Notes: generated by a model not told the origin, from the sequence alone. 64,000 bases of DNA from Clostridiales bacterium (GCA_012840355.1 DULN01000006.1:131514-195513); one strand, 5' to 3'; numbered from the stretch's first letter, positions 34,968-43,866 are shown. Numbers and translations: made by a program.

Positions 34968-35660
34968 GTGGATTTTGGGGAGCTAGAAAAAGCGCTTGGG
35001 TATGAGTTTCAAAACAAAGAGCTGCTAAAGATGGCGCTGACCCATTCGTCCTACTCGAACGAGATGAAGGCGAAGGGGATTGCAGCAGAATGCAACGAGC
35101 GCGCCGAGTTTTTGGGCGACGCGGTGCTATCTTATATCGCAAGCTCATACCTTTACAAAAACTACCCAAAGCTTTCTGAGGGCGAGCTCACGCGCATACG
35201 CGCACAGGTTGTCTGCGAACGCGCGCTATGCGAGTATGCGCAGGAGCTCGGGCTCGGCAGCTATCTTTTGCTCGGGCACGGAGAGGCGCTCTCGCACGGA
35301 GAGCGCCGCCCGTCGATACTCGCCGACGCGTTTGAGGCGCTGCTCGCCGCGATATGGCTTGACGGAGGCGAGGGCGCGGCTGAAAAATTTGCTCTGCGCT
35401 TCCTCGCGCCCGAGATAAAGCGCGTCTTGGCGTCAAACCCGACCGATTACAAATCGATGCTGCAAAGGCTTGTGCAAGTCGAGCGCGATGTGATTTTGGA
35501 ATACGTCGTGGTAAACGAATCCGGCCCGCCGCATAAGCGCGTGTTTACGGTGGAAGCAAGGCTTAACAACAACATCATCGGCAGGGGCGAAAGCACCACA
35601 AAGCGTGAGGCTGAGCAGCTTGCCGCAAAAGAAGCCTTGCGCCTGTTCGGCCTGCAATGA
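34968..35660 (+). CDS. rnc: Ribonuclease III
   Basis: 230 residues. It cleaves double-stranded RNA, including rRNA precursors. The RNase III signature is NERAEFLGDAVL, with the second acidic site in ADAFEALLAAIWLDGGEG. The dsRNA-binding domain (about 155-228) contains RVFTVEARLNNNIIGRGES and TKREAEQLAAKEALR. GTG start at 34968 with GGAG about 11 nt upstream. It overlaps the next gene by 4 nt. Confidence 0.96.
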   Translation: MDFGELEKALGYEFQNKELLKMALTHSSYSNEMKAKGIAAECNERAEFLGDAVLSYIASSYLYKNYPKLSEGELTRIRAQVVCERALCEYAQELGLGSYLLLGHGEALSHGERRPSILADAFEALLAAIWLDGGEGAAEKFALRFLAPEIKRVLASNPTDYKSMLQRLVQVERDVILEYVVVNESGPPHKRVFTVEARLNNNIIGRGESTTKREAEQLAAKEALRLFGLQ

Positions 35661-36415
35661 AAAAAGAAGATATAAACAACGAAGGCGCAAAAGCCGCGGT
35701 ATCAGAAGATGGCGCCGTAAAGCCGAAAATTGGAACGCTCGGCGAGCATACGCTTCACGCCGCGCTTAAAAGGTTTTTCGAGCCGAACGAATCCTTCCAT
35801 GAAGTAAAGTACAAAGGGTATGTCGCCGACATCAAGCGCGGGGACGAAATAATCGAAATCCAAACGCGCGCGCTGAATGCCCTGCGCGAAAAGCTCTCCG
35901 CCTTTCTCGCCGACTGCAAAGTGACCGTGGTACACCCAATAGTGCGCGAGAAATGGCTGTGCACGATGGATGCTGCGACCGGGAAGATAGCCGGACGCAG
36001 AAAATCTCCAAAATCAGTTGCCCCGCTCGAAGCGTTTGCAGAGCTTTATAGGATAAAAATGTTCCTCTGCGACCCAAACCTCACCGTCTGCCTCGTGCCT
36101 GTCGACGTTGAGGAATATAGGCTACTCGGCAGGCAGTGCAGAGGACGAAAAAAGGGCGCCATCCGCGTACAGCAAGTGCCTACAGGGATAGGTGCCCCGA
36201 TTTATTTACATAGCGCCACAGACTATGCGGCGCTGCTTTCGGGCCTGCCGGACGAGCTTACCGCGGCGGAACTAGCAACAGCCAAAAAGCTGGCGCTTGG
36301 CTCGGCGCAAATCGCGCTAAATGTGTTGTGCCATGTCGGCGCCGTAAGTTGTACTGGCAAAAAAGGACGAGCAAAGCTTTATAAAATCCGGACTGACGGA
36401 GAAAATGATATATGA
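35657..36415 (+). CDS. Conserved-looking protein of unknown function, possible PD-(D/E)XK-like fold
   Basis: 252 residues. The N-terminal half (about 25-115) reads like a small nuclease-type fold: LGEHTLHAALKRFF, then VADIKRGDEIIEIQTR, which gives a D...E-x-Q pattern, then CKVTVVHPIVREKWL. The middle RRKSPKS and LVPVDVEEYRLL are motif-like. The C-terminus may be a winged helix (ATAKKLALGSAQIALNVLCHVGAV). I do not recognise a named function. It overlaps rnc and asnA by 4 nt each, so it is translationally embedded between an RNA-processing enzyme and asparagine synthetase. Confidence 0.75.
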   Translation: MKKEDINNEGAKAAVSEDGAVKPKIGTLGEHTLHAALKRFFEPNESFHEVKYKGYVADIKRGDEIIEIQTRALNALREKLSAFLADCKVTVVHPIVREKWLCTMDAATGKIAGRRKSPKSVAPLEAFAELYRIKMFLCDPNLTVCLVPVDVEEYRLLGRQCRGRKKGAIRVQQVPTGIGAPIYLHSATDYAALLSGLPDELTAAELATAKKLALGSAQIALNVLCHVGAVSCTGKKGRAKLYKIRTDGENDI

Positions 36416-37419
36416 GCCGACTTATAATACCAAAGAACTACAAACCGCTGCTCGACATGCGTCGTACTGAAATTGCGATAAAGAAAGTAAAGGACTTTTT
36501 TGAACGCGACCTTGCGATAGCGCTGAACCTGACCCGCGTTTCCGCGCCGTTATTCCTCAGGGCCAACAGCGGCTTAAACGACAATCTCAACGGCGTGGAA
36601 CGCGCGGTTTCGTTTCATATACCAGACCTTGATATAGACGCGGAAATCCCCCAGTCGCTTGCGAAATGGAAGCGCTGGGCGCTCGGCATTTACGGCTTTG
36701 GGCGCGGGGAAGGGCTTTATACCGATATGAATGCCATCCGCCCCGACGAAGTTACCGACAACATGCACTCGATTTATGTCGACCAGTGGGACTGGGAAGT
36801 AGTTATTGGCGAATCCGAGCGCAACGTCGAAACGCTGAAAAAAACGGTCCGCAAAATCTACACCTCGCTGCTTCATACTGAGCACTACATAGCAAGCGAG
36901 TATGATTTTGTGGACACGCTGCTCCCTGAAGAAATTCATTTTGTGACCGCGCAGGAGCTTGAGGACGAGTGGCCGGACCTTACTCCCAAAGAGCGCGAGT
37001 ACATGGCGGTAAAACGCTACGGCGCGGTTTTCCTCATGGGCATAGGCGGTAAGCTGAAATCAGGCAAAATCCACGACGGCCGTGCGCCGGACTATGACGA
37101 CTGGTCGCTCAACGGCGACATAATCGTATATTATCCGGTGCTTGATTGCGCGTTTGAGTTATCGAGCATGGGTATAAGGGTCGATGCGCCGACGCTGCTC
37201 GCGCAGCTTGACGAGCGCGGCTGCCCCGAGCGCGCCAACTTGCCGTTCCATCGAGCGCTGATTGAGGGCAAGCTGCCGCTCACAATGGGTGGAGGCATCG
37301 GCCAGTCGAGGATGTGCATGTATTTTTTAAGAAAAGCGCATATAGGCGAAGTTCAGTCTTCGATTTGGAGGGAAGAGGACGAGCGGCTTTGCAGGGAAGC
37401 CGGAATCATGCTTTTATAA
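36412..37419 (+). CDS. asnA: Aspartate-ammonia ligase (asparagine synthetase A)
   Basis: 335 residues, the normal length. A class II aaRS-like enzyme making Asn from Asp, ammonia and ATP. Recognisable blocks: LIIPKNYKPLLDMRRTEIAI, LTRVSAPLFL, ALGIYGFGRGEGLYTDMNAIR, VDQWDWE and LTMGGGIGQSRMCMYFL. It is the last gene of the topA run, overlapping the preceding ORF (ATGA), and is followed by a strong terminator. Confidence 0.96.
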   Translation: MSRLIIPKNYKPLLDMRRTEIAIKKVKDFFERDLAIALNLTRVSAPLFLRANSGLNDNLNGVERAVSFHIPDLDIDAEIPQSLAKWKRWALGIYGFGRGEGLYTDMNAIRPDEVTDNMHSIYVDQWDWEVVIGESERNVETLKKTVRKIYTSLLHTEHYIASEYDFVDTLLPEEIHFVTAQELEDEWPDLTPKEREYMAVKRYGAVFLMGIGGKLKSGKIHDGRAPDYDDWSLNGDIIVYYPVLDCAFELSSMGIRVDAPTLLAQLDERGCPERANLPFHRALIEGKLPLTMGGGIGQSRMCMYFLRKAHIGEVQSSIWREEDERLCREAGIMLL

Positions 37420-37424
37420 TATCG

Positions 37425-37476
37425 AAAAAACTGGGCGCCCCGGTAGGAACAAGCTCCTTTCGGCGGCGCCCTTTTT
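37425..37476 (+). terminator. Terminator after asnA
   Basis: GGGCGCC (37433-37439) pairs with GGCGCCC (37465-37471), with inner CCG/CGG and AGGA/TCCT pairing, then T5. Confidence 0.85.
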
Positions 37477-37499
37477 GGTTGTCTTTGCCGACGGTATCA

Positions 37500-38465
37500 T
37501 CAATTTTCGTATTCAAGGAATGGGTCCTCAATTAGCAGGCAGCCTTCGCGCGCGTCGCTGATGCCGGAATAAAGTATCGCCTTGCCGTCCCCTAGCCGCA
37601 CTATACCGGAGGTAAACGTTACGTCGGCGAGCCTCGGCTGTTTTGCTGGCGCGTCGGGGAAGCACGAGCGGTCGGCGATAATCTTCGGTGGAGTATGCGT
37701 GCCGTTAATATAGTCGACCGCAAACGCCATGCTGTAATAATGCAGGTAGTGTACCCCGCCGATAATCTCGCCCCACGAGCGGTGGCCGATAACGCCTATT
37801 TTGCCGCCGCCGAGGTCGTGCAGCTGGTTGCAGCCGCCCCACTCGTCGTCGGGGAATAGCTGCTCTACAAACGGGGCGTTATAGATAAAGTCCGGTGTAA
37901 TGTCTGAAAGCTTGTCGGCTATCGCGAAGCCGACTTTGCAGACGCAGCCGTAGTTTTTCTTTATCGCCTCGTCGTTGGGACGCGAGAAAACTGCTATCCT
38001 GCCGTCCGAAAGCTGCAAGAGTCTTATGTCCTTCATATAACCCGGGCCGGAAAAGGCGTATTTTAGGTCGTAAATCGACTTTCCATGGTAGAACCGGGTT
38101 TCATAATATATAGGCTCCCTGTCCCAGTCGACATACACGCCGCCGAGCACAAGTTCACCGTCGATAAATGTGACAAACGGGTCCTGCAGCTCAAACACCG
38201 GGGCGTCCGGTATCAGCGTCCACTCGGTGCCGCCTCCTTCGAAAAACAAAGTACGCGAGCGCTCCGTGTCGCGGCGCTCGACCCGCCCCGCAATAACGGA
38301 CCTGCCGCCGTCGGCAAAAGGGACGGAAGTGTTGTAAACGTCAAAGCCTTCTACGCCGTAAAAGTTTAAAAGCTGCCCGTGGCTTTTGGGATAGCGGTAT
38401 TTTTTAAAATACTCAAGCTGGAGTTTGCCAGACTGTGCCGTTGTCGTTTTTTCAAATACTGCCAT
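37500..38465 (-). CDS. DUF1861 (MTP-1 family) beta-propeller protein
   Basis: 321 residues. The sequence pattern is that of DUF1861: LNFYGVEGFDVYNTSVPF, IAGRVERRDTERS, LQDPFVTFIDGELVLGGV, YMKDIRLLQLSDGRIAVFSRP, and the end GKAILYSGISDAREGC. It is related to GH43/GH130-type propellers, and Asp in the QDPF and KDIRL segments could be active. A role in mannoside metabolism has been assumed for the family; that is not shown here. ATG at 38465 with GAGAGG upstream; the VanZ gene ends 2 nt before it. Confidence 0.85.
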   Translation of the reverse strand: MAVFEKTTTAQSGKLQLEYFKKYRYPKSHGQLLNFYGVEGFDVYNTSVPFADGGRSVIAGRVERRDTERSRTLFFEGGGTEWTLIPDAPVFELQDPFVTFIDGELVLGGVYVDWDREPIYYETRFYHGKSIYDLKYAFSGPGYMKDIRLLQLSDGRIAVFSRPNDEAIKKNYGCVCKVGFAIADKLSDITPDFIYNAPFVEQLFPDDEWGGCNQLHDLGGGKIGVIGHRSWGEIIGGVHYLHYYSMAFAVDYINGTHTPPKIIADRSCFPDAPAKQPRLADVTFTSGIVRLGDGKAILYSGISDAREGCLLIEDPFLEYEN

Positions 38466-38467
38466 GG

Positions 38468-38974
38468 TTATCCTCTCCGGATTCTCTTTTTATGCCTGTA
38501 TCGCTCCGCCGCCTTTACGAGTGCGCATAGCGAAGCCACAGCCATAATGCCAAATAATGCCCCAGCTGTGTCGATAAAAAAGTCGCGCAGCTCGCAGCTA
38601 CGGCCGGGGACAAAATATTGGTGAATTTCATCGCTCCCCGCAAATATTACGGCATATACCAAAGCCGAAAGCTTATGCAGCCCGAAAAAGTGCGCGGACG
38701 CCGCGCCGAGCGCGCCCATCATCGCATAAGCCGCAAAATGGGCAAACTTGCGCACAAAAAACTGCAAGCCCTCTATGTACTCGTGCTTTTTCTCGGGCGT
38801 GAGGTTTTCAAACTCATCGTTAAATATCGCGGCGAGCAGGGTAATGATAATTGCGCTTTCTTCCGAGGACTCCTCCGCGGTCTTGGCAGACCTTGCGAAA
38901 ATAAAAGCCGACCAGAAAATCAGCAGCGCCAAAAAAACCAGCCCTGCCAGCGTTCGAGCCTTTTTATTTGCCAT
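38468..38974 (-). CDS. VanZ-family membrane protein
   Basis: 168 residues, four predicted helices (about 8-28, 75-100, 105-120, 135-155). The VanZ signature segments are FVRKFAHFAAYAMMGALG and FAGSDEIHQYFVPGRSCELRDFFIDTAGALFG. VanZ-like proteins can lower teicoplanin susceptibility, but most are of unknown function. ATG at 38974 with AGGTG 4 nt upstream. It is transcribed with the DUF1861 gene. Confidence 0.9.
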   Translation of the reverse strand: MANKKARTLAGLVFLALLIFWSAFIFARSAKTAEESSEESAIIITLLAAIFNDEFENLTPEKKHEYIEGLQFFVRKFAHFAAYAMMGALGAASAHFFGLHKLSALVYAVIFAGSDEIHQYFVPGRSCELRDFFIDTAGALFGIMAVASLCALVKAAERYRHKKRIRRG

Positions 38975-39055
38975 CTGTCACCTGCAAGAAAGGATAAATA
39001 AAACGAAAACCGCTTGCGGATGATTATAACATGAAACATCGGCTGTGTAAACATA

Positions 39056-39092
39056 AAAATGCCTGCCGATATGCTTCGGCAGGCTGTTTTTA
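39056..39092. terminator. Terminator after the SPFH-RHH pair
   Basis: A perfect 9-bp stem (39061-39069 with 39076-39084) with A/T runs on both sides. On the minus strand it lies just after the RHH stop. Confidence 0.85.
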
Positions 39093-39275
39093 TCCGCGTT
39101 TTTCGCGGCGCTTGACGCACTCAGTCAGAAGGTATTCGATTTGCCCGTTAAGCGAGCGGAACTCGTCCTCGGCCCATGCTTGCAGCTTACTGTAGAGCTC
39201 AGGGGAAAGGCGCAGCACAATTTGCTTTTTTTTGCCCTTTTCCTTTTCGGGCGGAGCGTTTTTGTCGATGCTCAT
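39090..39275 (-). CDS. Small ribbon-helix-helix (Arc-like) protein
   Basis: 61 residues. A lysine-rich N-terminus is followed by [39 protein letters not shown]-type strand-helix-helix, the MetJ/Arc fold, so DNA binding is likely. It begins 6 nt after the SPFH gene, with a weak ribosome site, suggesting coupling. I see no toxin partner, so it is more likely linked to the SPFH function or autoregulatory. Confidence 0.8.
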   Translation of the reverse strand: MSIDKNAPPEKEKGKKKQIVLRLSPELYSKLQAWAEDEFRSLNGQIEYLLTECVKRREKRG

Positions 39276-39281
39276 TTTCTC

Positions 39282-40304
39282 TTAGTATAGGCTGCCGCTA
39301 TTGACAACCGGCTGCGCGTCGCGGTTGCCGCATAGCACGACGAGCAGGTTTGACACCATGGCGGCTTTTCGCTCGTCGTCGAGCTCGACTATTTGGTTTT
39401 CGTTCAGCTTGTTCAGCGCCATCTCGACCATGCCCACCGCGCCGTCTACGATGAGCTTGCGAGCGTCCACAATAGCCGTCGCCTGTTGGCGCTGCAACAT
39501 GGCAGCCGCAATCTCGGGCGCATACGCCAAATGCGTGATGCGCGCTTCGATTATCTCAAGGCCGGCGATTTCTACTTTGCTCTGTAGCTCTTCCTTGATG
39601 CGGTTCGCAACTTCGGCGCTTGAGCCGCGCAGCGACATCTCATCGCTCTCTTCGTCTGCTATATCGTAGGGGAACATGCGAACGATATTGCGCAGCGAAG
39701 CGTCGCACTGCACCGAGAGGTACTCGATGAAATTGTCCACATTGAACACCGCCATCGCGGTGTTGACGACCCGCCAGATCACGTTGACGCCTACCTCGAT
39801 GGGGTTGCCGAGCTTGTCGTTGACTTTTTGCTTATCGTTGACAAGCGTCAAGGTCTTAAGCGAGATATGCTTTCGGAACGTTGTCTGAGGCGAAAAGGTA
39901 ATTTTACCGGTTGTTAGCATGCCTGCCGACTGCGCCGCCGCAGCAGCCGCAGCCGCTGCCGGAGAGGCGACCGTGGGGTTGACCGCCACGCTGAACGGGT
40001 TAACAAAGTAAAATCCCGGCTCTTTAAGCGTGCCGGTGTATTTGCCAAACAGAGTGAACACCAGCGCCTCGTTGGGGTTTATAACCTTTAACCCGGCATA
40101 AATGATCGGCCCGATCGCGAGATAGACAATGCCTACGATGAAAATTGCAAGCCCGAGCATGCTATCCAACATTATGCCGCCGAAAATAATGAAAAGAACC
40201 GACACAACAAGTAAAAGTGTGTTGATTATCAAAACCGGCATTCCGGGCAATGCCTTTTGCTCGATTTCCTCGCGGATGATTGTCCTGTTTTGCGCAGCGT
40301 TCAT
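39282..40304 (-). CDS. SPFH/Band 7 (stomatin-like) membrane protein
   Basis: 340 residues. Two N-terminal membrane helices (about 25-47, 50-72) are followed by an SPFH domain ([48 protein letters not shown]) and a coiled coil with [34 protein letters not shown], typical of stomatin/prohibitin proteins. A poly-Ala run ([14 protein letters not shown]) interrupts the domain near residue 115. It probably forms membrane microdomain scaffolds. AGGAGG 6 nt before the ATG. Confidence 0.92.
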   Translation of the reverse strand: MNAAQNRTIIREEIEQKALPGMPVLIINTLLLVVSVLFIIFGGIMLDSMLGLAIFIVGIVYLAIGPIIYAGLKVINPNEALVFTLFGKYTGTLKEPGFYFVNPFSVAVNPTVASPAAAAAAAAAQSAGMLTTGKITFSPQTTFRKHISLKTLTLVNDKQKVNDKLGNPIEVGVNVIWRVVNTAMAVFNVDNFIEYLSVQCDASLRNIVRMFPYDIADEESDEMSLRGSSAEVANRIKEELQSKVEIAGLEIIEARITHLAYAPEIAAAMLQRQQATAIVDARKLIVDGAVGMVEMALNKLNENQIVELDDERKAAMVSNLLVVLCGNRDAQPVVNSGSLY

Positions 40305-40439
40305 AGATGTCCTCCTGATGATATTATTATGATATCACATTGATATTAACATGCTATGGAGTTGATGTCAAGAGTTGCGTGAAAATTTTACATGGCATTC
40401 AAATTTGGCTGGGATGCATGGGCAATATCCAATATCGGC

Positions 40440-40468
40440 TTGAAATAATGGGATTTATGGTTTATAAT
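40440..40468 (+). promoter_or_regulatory. Promoter of the HAD-ASRT-SDR genes
   Basis: TTGAAA (40440-40445), 17-bp spacer, TATAAT (40463-40468). Its position rules out the in-frame TTG at 40468 as a start codon. Confidence 0.82.
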
Positions 40469-40500
40469 TGTTAAAAACAAAGGCTATGGAGATAGTAAAA

Positions 40501-41166
40501 TTGCAGTTTGACGCAGCGATATTCGACCTTGACGGCACTCTTTGCGATACGATTGGCGACCTTCACACCTCGATGAACGAAATGCTCCGCACCCTCGGCT
40601 TGCCTGAGGTCGGCAGGGAGGTAGTAGTTGCAAGCATCAATAACGGCGCGCGCGAGTTTGTGCGGGGATGTTTGCCAGACAATCTTAAGCACGATGAAGC
40701 GGCGCTTGACCGCTGCCTTGCGGTATATAAGGAATGCTACGCCCGCCACTATCTTGACACGACATATGCGTTCCCGGACATGAAAAAGCTTTTGTCAGAC
40801 CTGCGTGAGGCGGGGCTAAAGCTTGCGGTGCTTTCTAATAAGCAAGATGCGATGGTTAAAGCGATAATTTTTAGAATATATGGAAACAGCATTTTCGACG
40901 AGAACGTAGTTTTGGGCGGAAACGATTTTCTGCCGTTGAAGCCTAATCCCGCGGCGGCATATTATTTGGCAGGCGTTTTGCGCGTGCGGCCTGACCGCAC
41001 CGCGTTTGTCGGCGACTCGCACGTCGACATTGCCACCGCGATTAACGCCGGAATGTACCCCGTCGGCGTAAGTTGGGGCTACCGTTCGGAAGAGGTGCTA
41101 AAAAAAGCCGGTGCCCGGGCGATATGCAAAACGCCCGATGAGCTTAGGCATGTATTGCTGGGGTAA
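40501..41166 (+). CDS. HAD-family phosphatase (phosphoglycolate phosphatase-like)
   Basis: 221 residues. HAD motif I FDLDGTLCDT (nucleophile Asp), motif II LAVLSNKQ, the Lys in PLKPNPAA, and motif IV FVGDSHVDI. The helical cap is C1-type, as in Gph/PGMB. Substrate uncertain. I choose TTG at 40501 because GGAG lies 9 nt before it; an ATG at 40486 lies only about 11 nt from the predicted transcription start and has a badly spaced site. The cluster continues with ASRT and SDR genes. Confidence 0.88.
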   Translation: MQFDAAIFDLDGTLCDTIGDLHTSMNEMLRTLGLPEVGREVVVASINNGAREFVRGCLPDNLKHDEAALDRCLAVYKECYARHYLDTTYAFPDMKKLLSDLREAGLKLAVLSNKQDAMVKAIIFRIYGNSIFDENVVLGGNDFLPLKPNPAAAYYLAGVLRVRPDRTAFVGDSHVDIATAINAGMYPVGVSWGYRSEEVLKKAGARAICKTPDELRHVLLG

Positions 41167-41258
41167 TAGTTTCCCGTTTCAGCGCCGGCGGCAAATCTTT
41201 GCTTGCGGGGTAGCAGTGCGATTGCCTGTAATATACAGAAAATTAAAAGGAGTGAATT

Positions 41259-41639
41259 ATGATGGCTGCGTATGGGAAAAAAGTGTGGCTGATCCCCGAC
41301 TGCTATCTAAACTCGGTTTCAAAAAACCCGAGCGTGTCGCATGAGGCTATCTGCGTTATAAACACTTCGGATGAAGACGCGGAAATAAAGCTCACGCTCT
41401 TCTTTGAGGACCGCCCCGCCATGGACGGTTTTGTCTCGCATTGCGGCGCGAAAAGGACCCACCATATCCGCATGGACAAGCTTTGCGACAAAGAGGGGCG
41501 GCTCATCCCGCGCGACACGCCCTACGCCGCGCTGGTCGAGTCGTCGGTGCCAATTGTGGTGCAGTACAGCAGGCTTGACACCTCCGCTGCTGAAATGGCG
41601 CTTATGACGACAATCGCCTATCCAGTAGACGAATCCTAA
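41259..41639 (+). CDS. Anabaena sensory rhodopsin transducer (ASRT)-family protein
   Basis: 126 residues. The sequence closely follows the ASRT family: GKKVWLIPDCYL, SHEAICVINTSDEDAEIKLTLFFEDR, VPIVVQYSRLDTS and ALMTTIAYP. Most members are in organisms without rhodopsin and sit beside sugar-metabolism genes, so the name is historical; a small-molecule or carbohydrate-binding role is inferred. AGGAG 6 nt before ATG at 41259. Followed 67 bp later by an SDR gene. Confidence 0.9.
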   Translation: MMAAYGKKVWLIPDCYLNSVSKNPSVSHEAICVINTSDEDAEIKLTLFFEDRPAMDGFVSHCGAKRTHHIRMDKLCDKEGRLIPRDTPYAALVESSVPIVVQYSRLDTSAAEMALMTTIAYPVDES

Positions 41640-41706
41640 GCCCGGGAAATGCCTGAAATTGCCCGGCAAGTTAAAGGGCTATACATGTTAAATGGAGGAA
41701 AGCAGA

Positions 41707-42591
41707 ATGACTTTACCTTATAAAATCCCGCTTAACGGCAAGACCGCCGTTGTGACCGGAGGCGGGGGCGTGCTTTGCTCGCAGTTTTGCCATGCGCTTG
41801 CCTTGTGCGGGGCGTCGGTTGCGGTGCTTGGATACCGCCCCGAGAGCATAACGAGGGTGGCAAACCAAATAAACTCCGACCCGGAAGTGAAGGAAGCCGG
41901 CGGCTCAGCGTTCCCGGTAGTCGCGAATGTCCTCGATCGGGAAGCGCTCGAGAAGGCAAAAGAGGAAATCTACTCGCACACCGGCGGAGTCGATATACTT
42001 ATCAATGGCGCGGGCGGCAACAACCCGAAAGGCACTACCTCGGAGGAGTATCTGAAGCCTGAGGACCTTGACCCCGAGTCGGCAGCTGCGCGCGGGATAA
42101 AAACCTTTTTCGACCTCGACCCCGAAGGCATACAGACGGTATTTAACTTAAACTTCCTCGGGACGCTTTTGCCGACGCAGGTCTTCGCGCGCGACATGGC
42201 AAAGCGCGAGCACCCGGTGATAATAAACATATCGAGTATGAACGCCTTTAGGCCACTCACCAAAATCCCAGCCTACTCGGGCGCGAAAGCCGCGGTGACA
42301 AACCTAACGCAGTGGCTTGCCGTGCATTTTGCGCCGGTAGGAATCAGGGTCAACGCGATTGCACCGGGGTTCTTTATCACCGAGCAAAACCGCTCGCTGC
42401 TATTAAACGAGGACGGCACGTTGACCGAGCGCAGTAAAAAAATACTCGCCCATACGCCGATGAACCGTTTCGGCGAGCCGCATGAGCTTGTCGGCACGCT
42501 GCTTTGGCTGTGCGACTCGCGCGCCTCGGGATTTGTAAACGGTGTGGTAATCCCAGTCGACGGCGGATTTTCGGCTTACTCCGGCGTATAG
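41707..42591 (+). CDS. SDR-family oxidoreductase (D-mannonate oxidoreductase-like)
   Basis: 294 residues. NAD(P)-binding TGGGGVLCSQF-type glycine motif, NGAGG, catalytic Ser in NISSMNAF, and YSGAK (YxxxK). Insertions around SEEYLKPEDLDPESAAARGIK resemble the fructuronate/mannonate oxidoreductase subgroup. It probably acts in hexuronate or related sugar-acid breakdown, which fits its ASRT neighbour. ATG at 41707 with GGAGG 8 nt upstream replaces an ATG 15 nt earlier that overlaps that site. Confidence 0.88.
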   Translation: MTLPYKIPLNGKTAVVTGGGGVLCSQFCHALALCGASVAVLGYRPESITRVANQINSDPEVKEAGGSAFPVVANVLDREALEKAKEEIYSHTGGVDILINGAGGNNPKGTTSEEYLKPEDLDPESAAARGIKTFFDLDPEGIQTVFNLNFLGTLLPTQVFARDMAKREHPVIINISSMNAFRPLTKIPAYSGAKAAVTNLTQWLAVHFAPVGIRVNAIAPGFFITEQNRSLLLNEDGTLTERSKKILAHTPMNRFGEPHELVGTLLWLCDSRASGFVNGVVIPVDGGFSAYSGV

Positions 42592-42670
42592 GCGGTTGGG
42601 TCCGTGGAATTGTTGGGTGATTAAACTCTCATATTTTCATAAACTGGCATATTATACCGGTAAAAAGCGC

Positions 42671-42707
42671 AAAAAATAATGGGGGCGGACTTACTTACGC
42701 CCCCATT
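42671..42707. terminator. Terminator of speD (also between convergent genes)
   Basis: A perfect 10-bp stem (42678-42687 with 42698-42707). On the minus strand it is followed by ATTATTTTTT, so it mainly serves speD. Confidence 0.85.
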
Positions 42708-42746
42708 GAGTTTGCTATGATGTGTTTGTTGCCGTCGTCGTTCATA

Positions 42747-43526
42747 CTATCTACTCGCATTTGCGTATATATTTGCGCCTGAGAATATTTCTATCATTTC
42801 GCGGCGCAGGCTGTTTGTGATTTCAAGACGAGTGCGCGGCGGAAGCTCGCAGACATCGATGTTGAACAGGTACTTATCAAGGTCGATTTCCTTTATCAGC
42901 ATCTTAGTGTGGAATATGTTCGCCTGATAGACGTTGATGTCCACCGCGTCGTAGCGCTCAAGCGTTTTCGGGCTGATATAATCTTGAATCGAGTTGATTT
43001 TGTGGTCGATGTAGAGCTTGTTGCCGTAAATGTCGCGCGTGAATCCTCTTACCCTATAGTCTAGCGTGATGATGTCCGAGTCGAAGCTGTCGATTAAAAA
43101 ATCCAAGGTTGAAAGCGGCGTTATTTCCCCGCAGGTCGAAACATCGATGTCCACTCTGAATGTGGCGATTGCGGTATCGGGGTGGTACTCCGGATAAGTG
43201 TGTACCGCTATGTGGCTTTTATCGAGATGGGCGAGTACCGTTTCGCTTTGCATTTTCGACTCCACCGAGCCGTCGGCTAAAAGTAACGTCACGGACGCGC
43301 CTTGCGGTTCGTAATCCTGCGTTGAAACGCTCAAAACTTTTGCCCCGATCATATCGGTGAGCTGGAAGAGAATTTCGCGCAGCCGCGCAGAATTATACTG
43401 CTCGTCTATGTAGGCGATGTAGTCTCGTCGTTCTCGCTCGGTTTTCGCATAGCAGATGTCGTAGATGTTGAACGACAGAGACTTTGTCAGATTATTGAAA
43501 TCAAACAGCTGGATCTTTTCTTCCAC
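42747..43526 (-). CDS. speD: S-adenosylmethionine decarboxylase proenzyme, E. coli-like class
   Basis: 259 residues. It yields the aminopropyl donor for spermidine. The sequence follows the long enterobacterial type (FNNLTKSLSFNIYDICYAKT, QDYEPQGASVTLL, STCGEITPL, DYRVRGFTRDIYG), not the short B. subtilis type. Self-cleavage should occur at K103-S104 (LDKSHIAVHTYPE), giving the pyruvoyl group. The start is GTG at 43526 with GGGAGGGG about 9 nt upstream; an ATG 19 codons earlier would read through that site. speE lies 4.1 kb away on the other strand. Confidence 0.94.
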   Translation of the reverse strand: MEEKIQLFDFNNLTKSLSFNIYDICYAKTERERRDYIAYIDEQYNSARLREILFQLTDMIGAKVLSVSTQDYEPQGASVTLLLADGSVESKMQSETVLAHLDKSHIAVHTYPEYHPDTAIATFRVDIDVSTCGEITPLSTLDFLIDSFDSDIITLDYRVRGFTRDIYGNKLYIDHKINSIQDYISPKTLERYDAVDINVYQANIFHTKMLIKEIDLDKYLFNIDVCELPPRTRLEITNSLRREMIEIFSGANIYANASR

Positions 43527-43861
43527 AGCGCAAAACCCCTCCCGTTTATAAAATAAAATGGCGCACCGCATACCGCAATGCACCCTAAGTCTTCATGATT
43601 TGTCGGCAGAAGTTTGGCCGGCATTTTGTCCTGTACTTAAGCCCTAAAGTCAGGAACTACTCTTACCACCTTTATTGAAAAGCTTGCAAGCTGTGCATTT
43701 TGGTACACAAGTTATAAAGTTACCGAAAAGCGCGCCGTGCGCAGCATCAATAATGCAATAATGCGGCCCAAGCCGCGACCGGAAAGCGCGAGTCTTTCCG
43801 ATAGTCGTTTGGCTCCGCGATTATTTGCGAAGCGGTCAAGCAGTTCCCTTAGAAACTACTT
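43527..43861 (-). promoter_or_regulatory. Long structured 5' leader of speD
   Basis: 335 nt from predicted transcript start to GTG. The first 24 nt form a 10-bp hairpin (43838-43847 with 43852-43861). Next comes a long imperfect hairpin closed by GCGG/CCGC with AGCC/GGCT, GAC/GTC and a perfect CGGAAAG/CTTTCCG tip (43780-43786 with 43794-43800). A GGTA/TACC helix lies further down. No known riboswitch class fits by eye. Candidate cis-regulatory RNA. Confidence 0.55.
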
Positions 43862-43866
43862 ACAAG

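Noticed and set aside
39090-39275. RHH protein as antitoxin
   Set aside because: No small toxin gene is adjacent. The partner is an SPFH scaffold and the far side is a terminator.
40468-40500. N-terminal extension of the HAD phosphatase from TTG 40468
   Set aside because: That codon begins at the last base of the -10 box, upstream of the predicted transcription start.
43527-43861. Known RNA class (SAM riboswitch, T-box, 6S RNA, RNase P RNA, tmRNA) in the speD leader
   Set aside because: None of the signature sequences I know for these classes is present.
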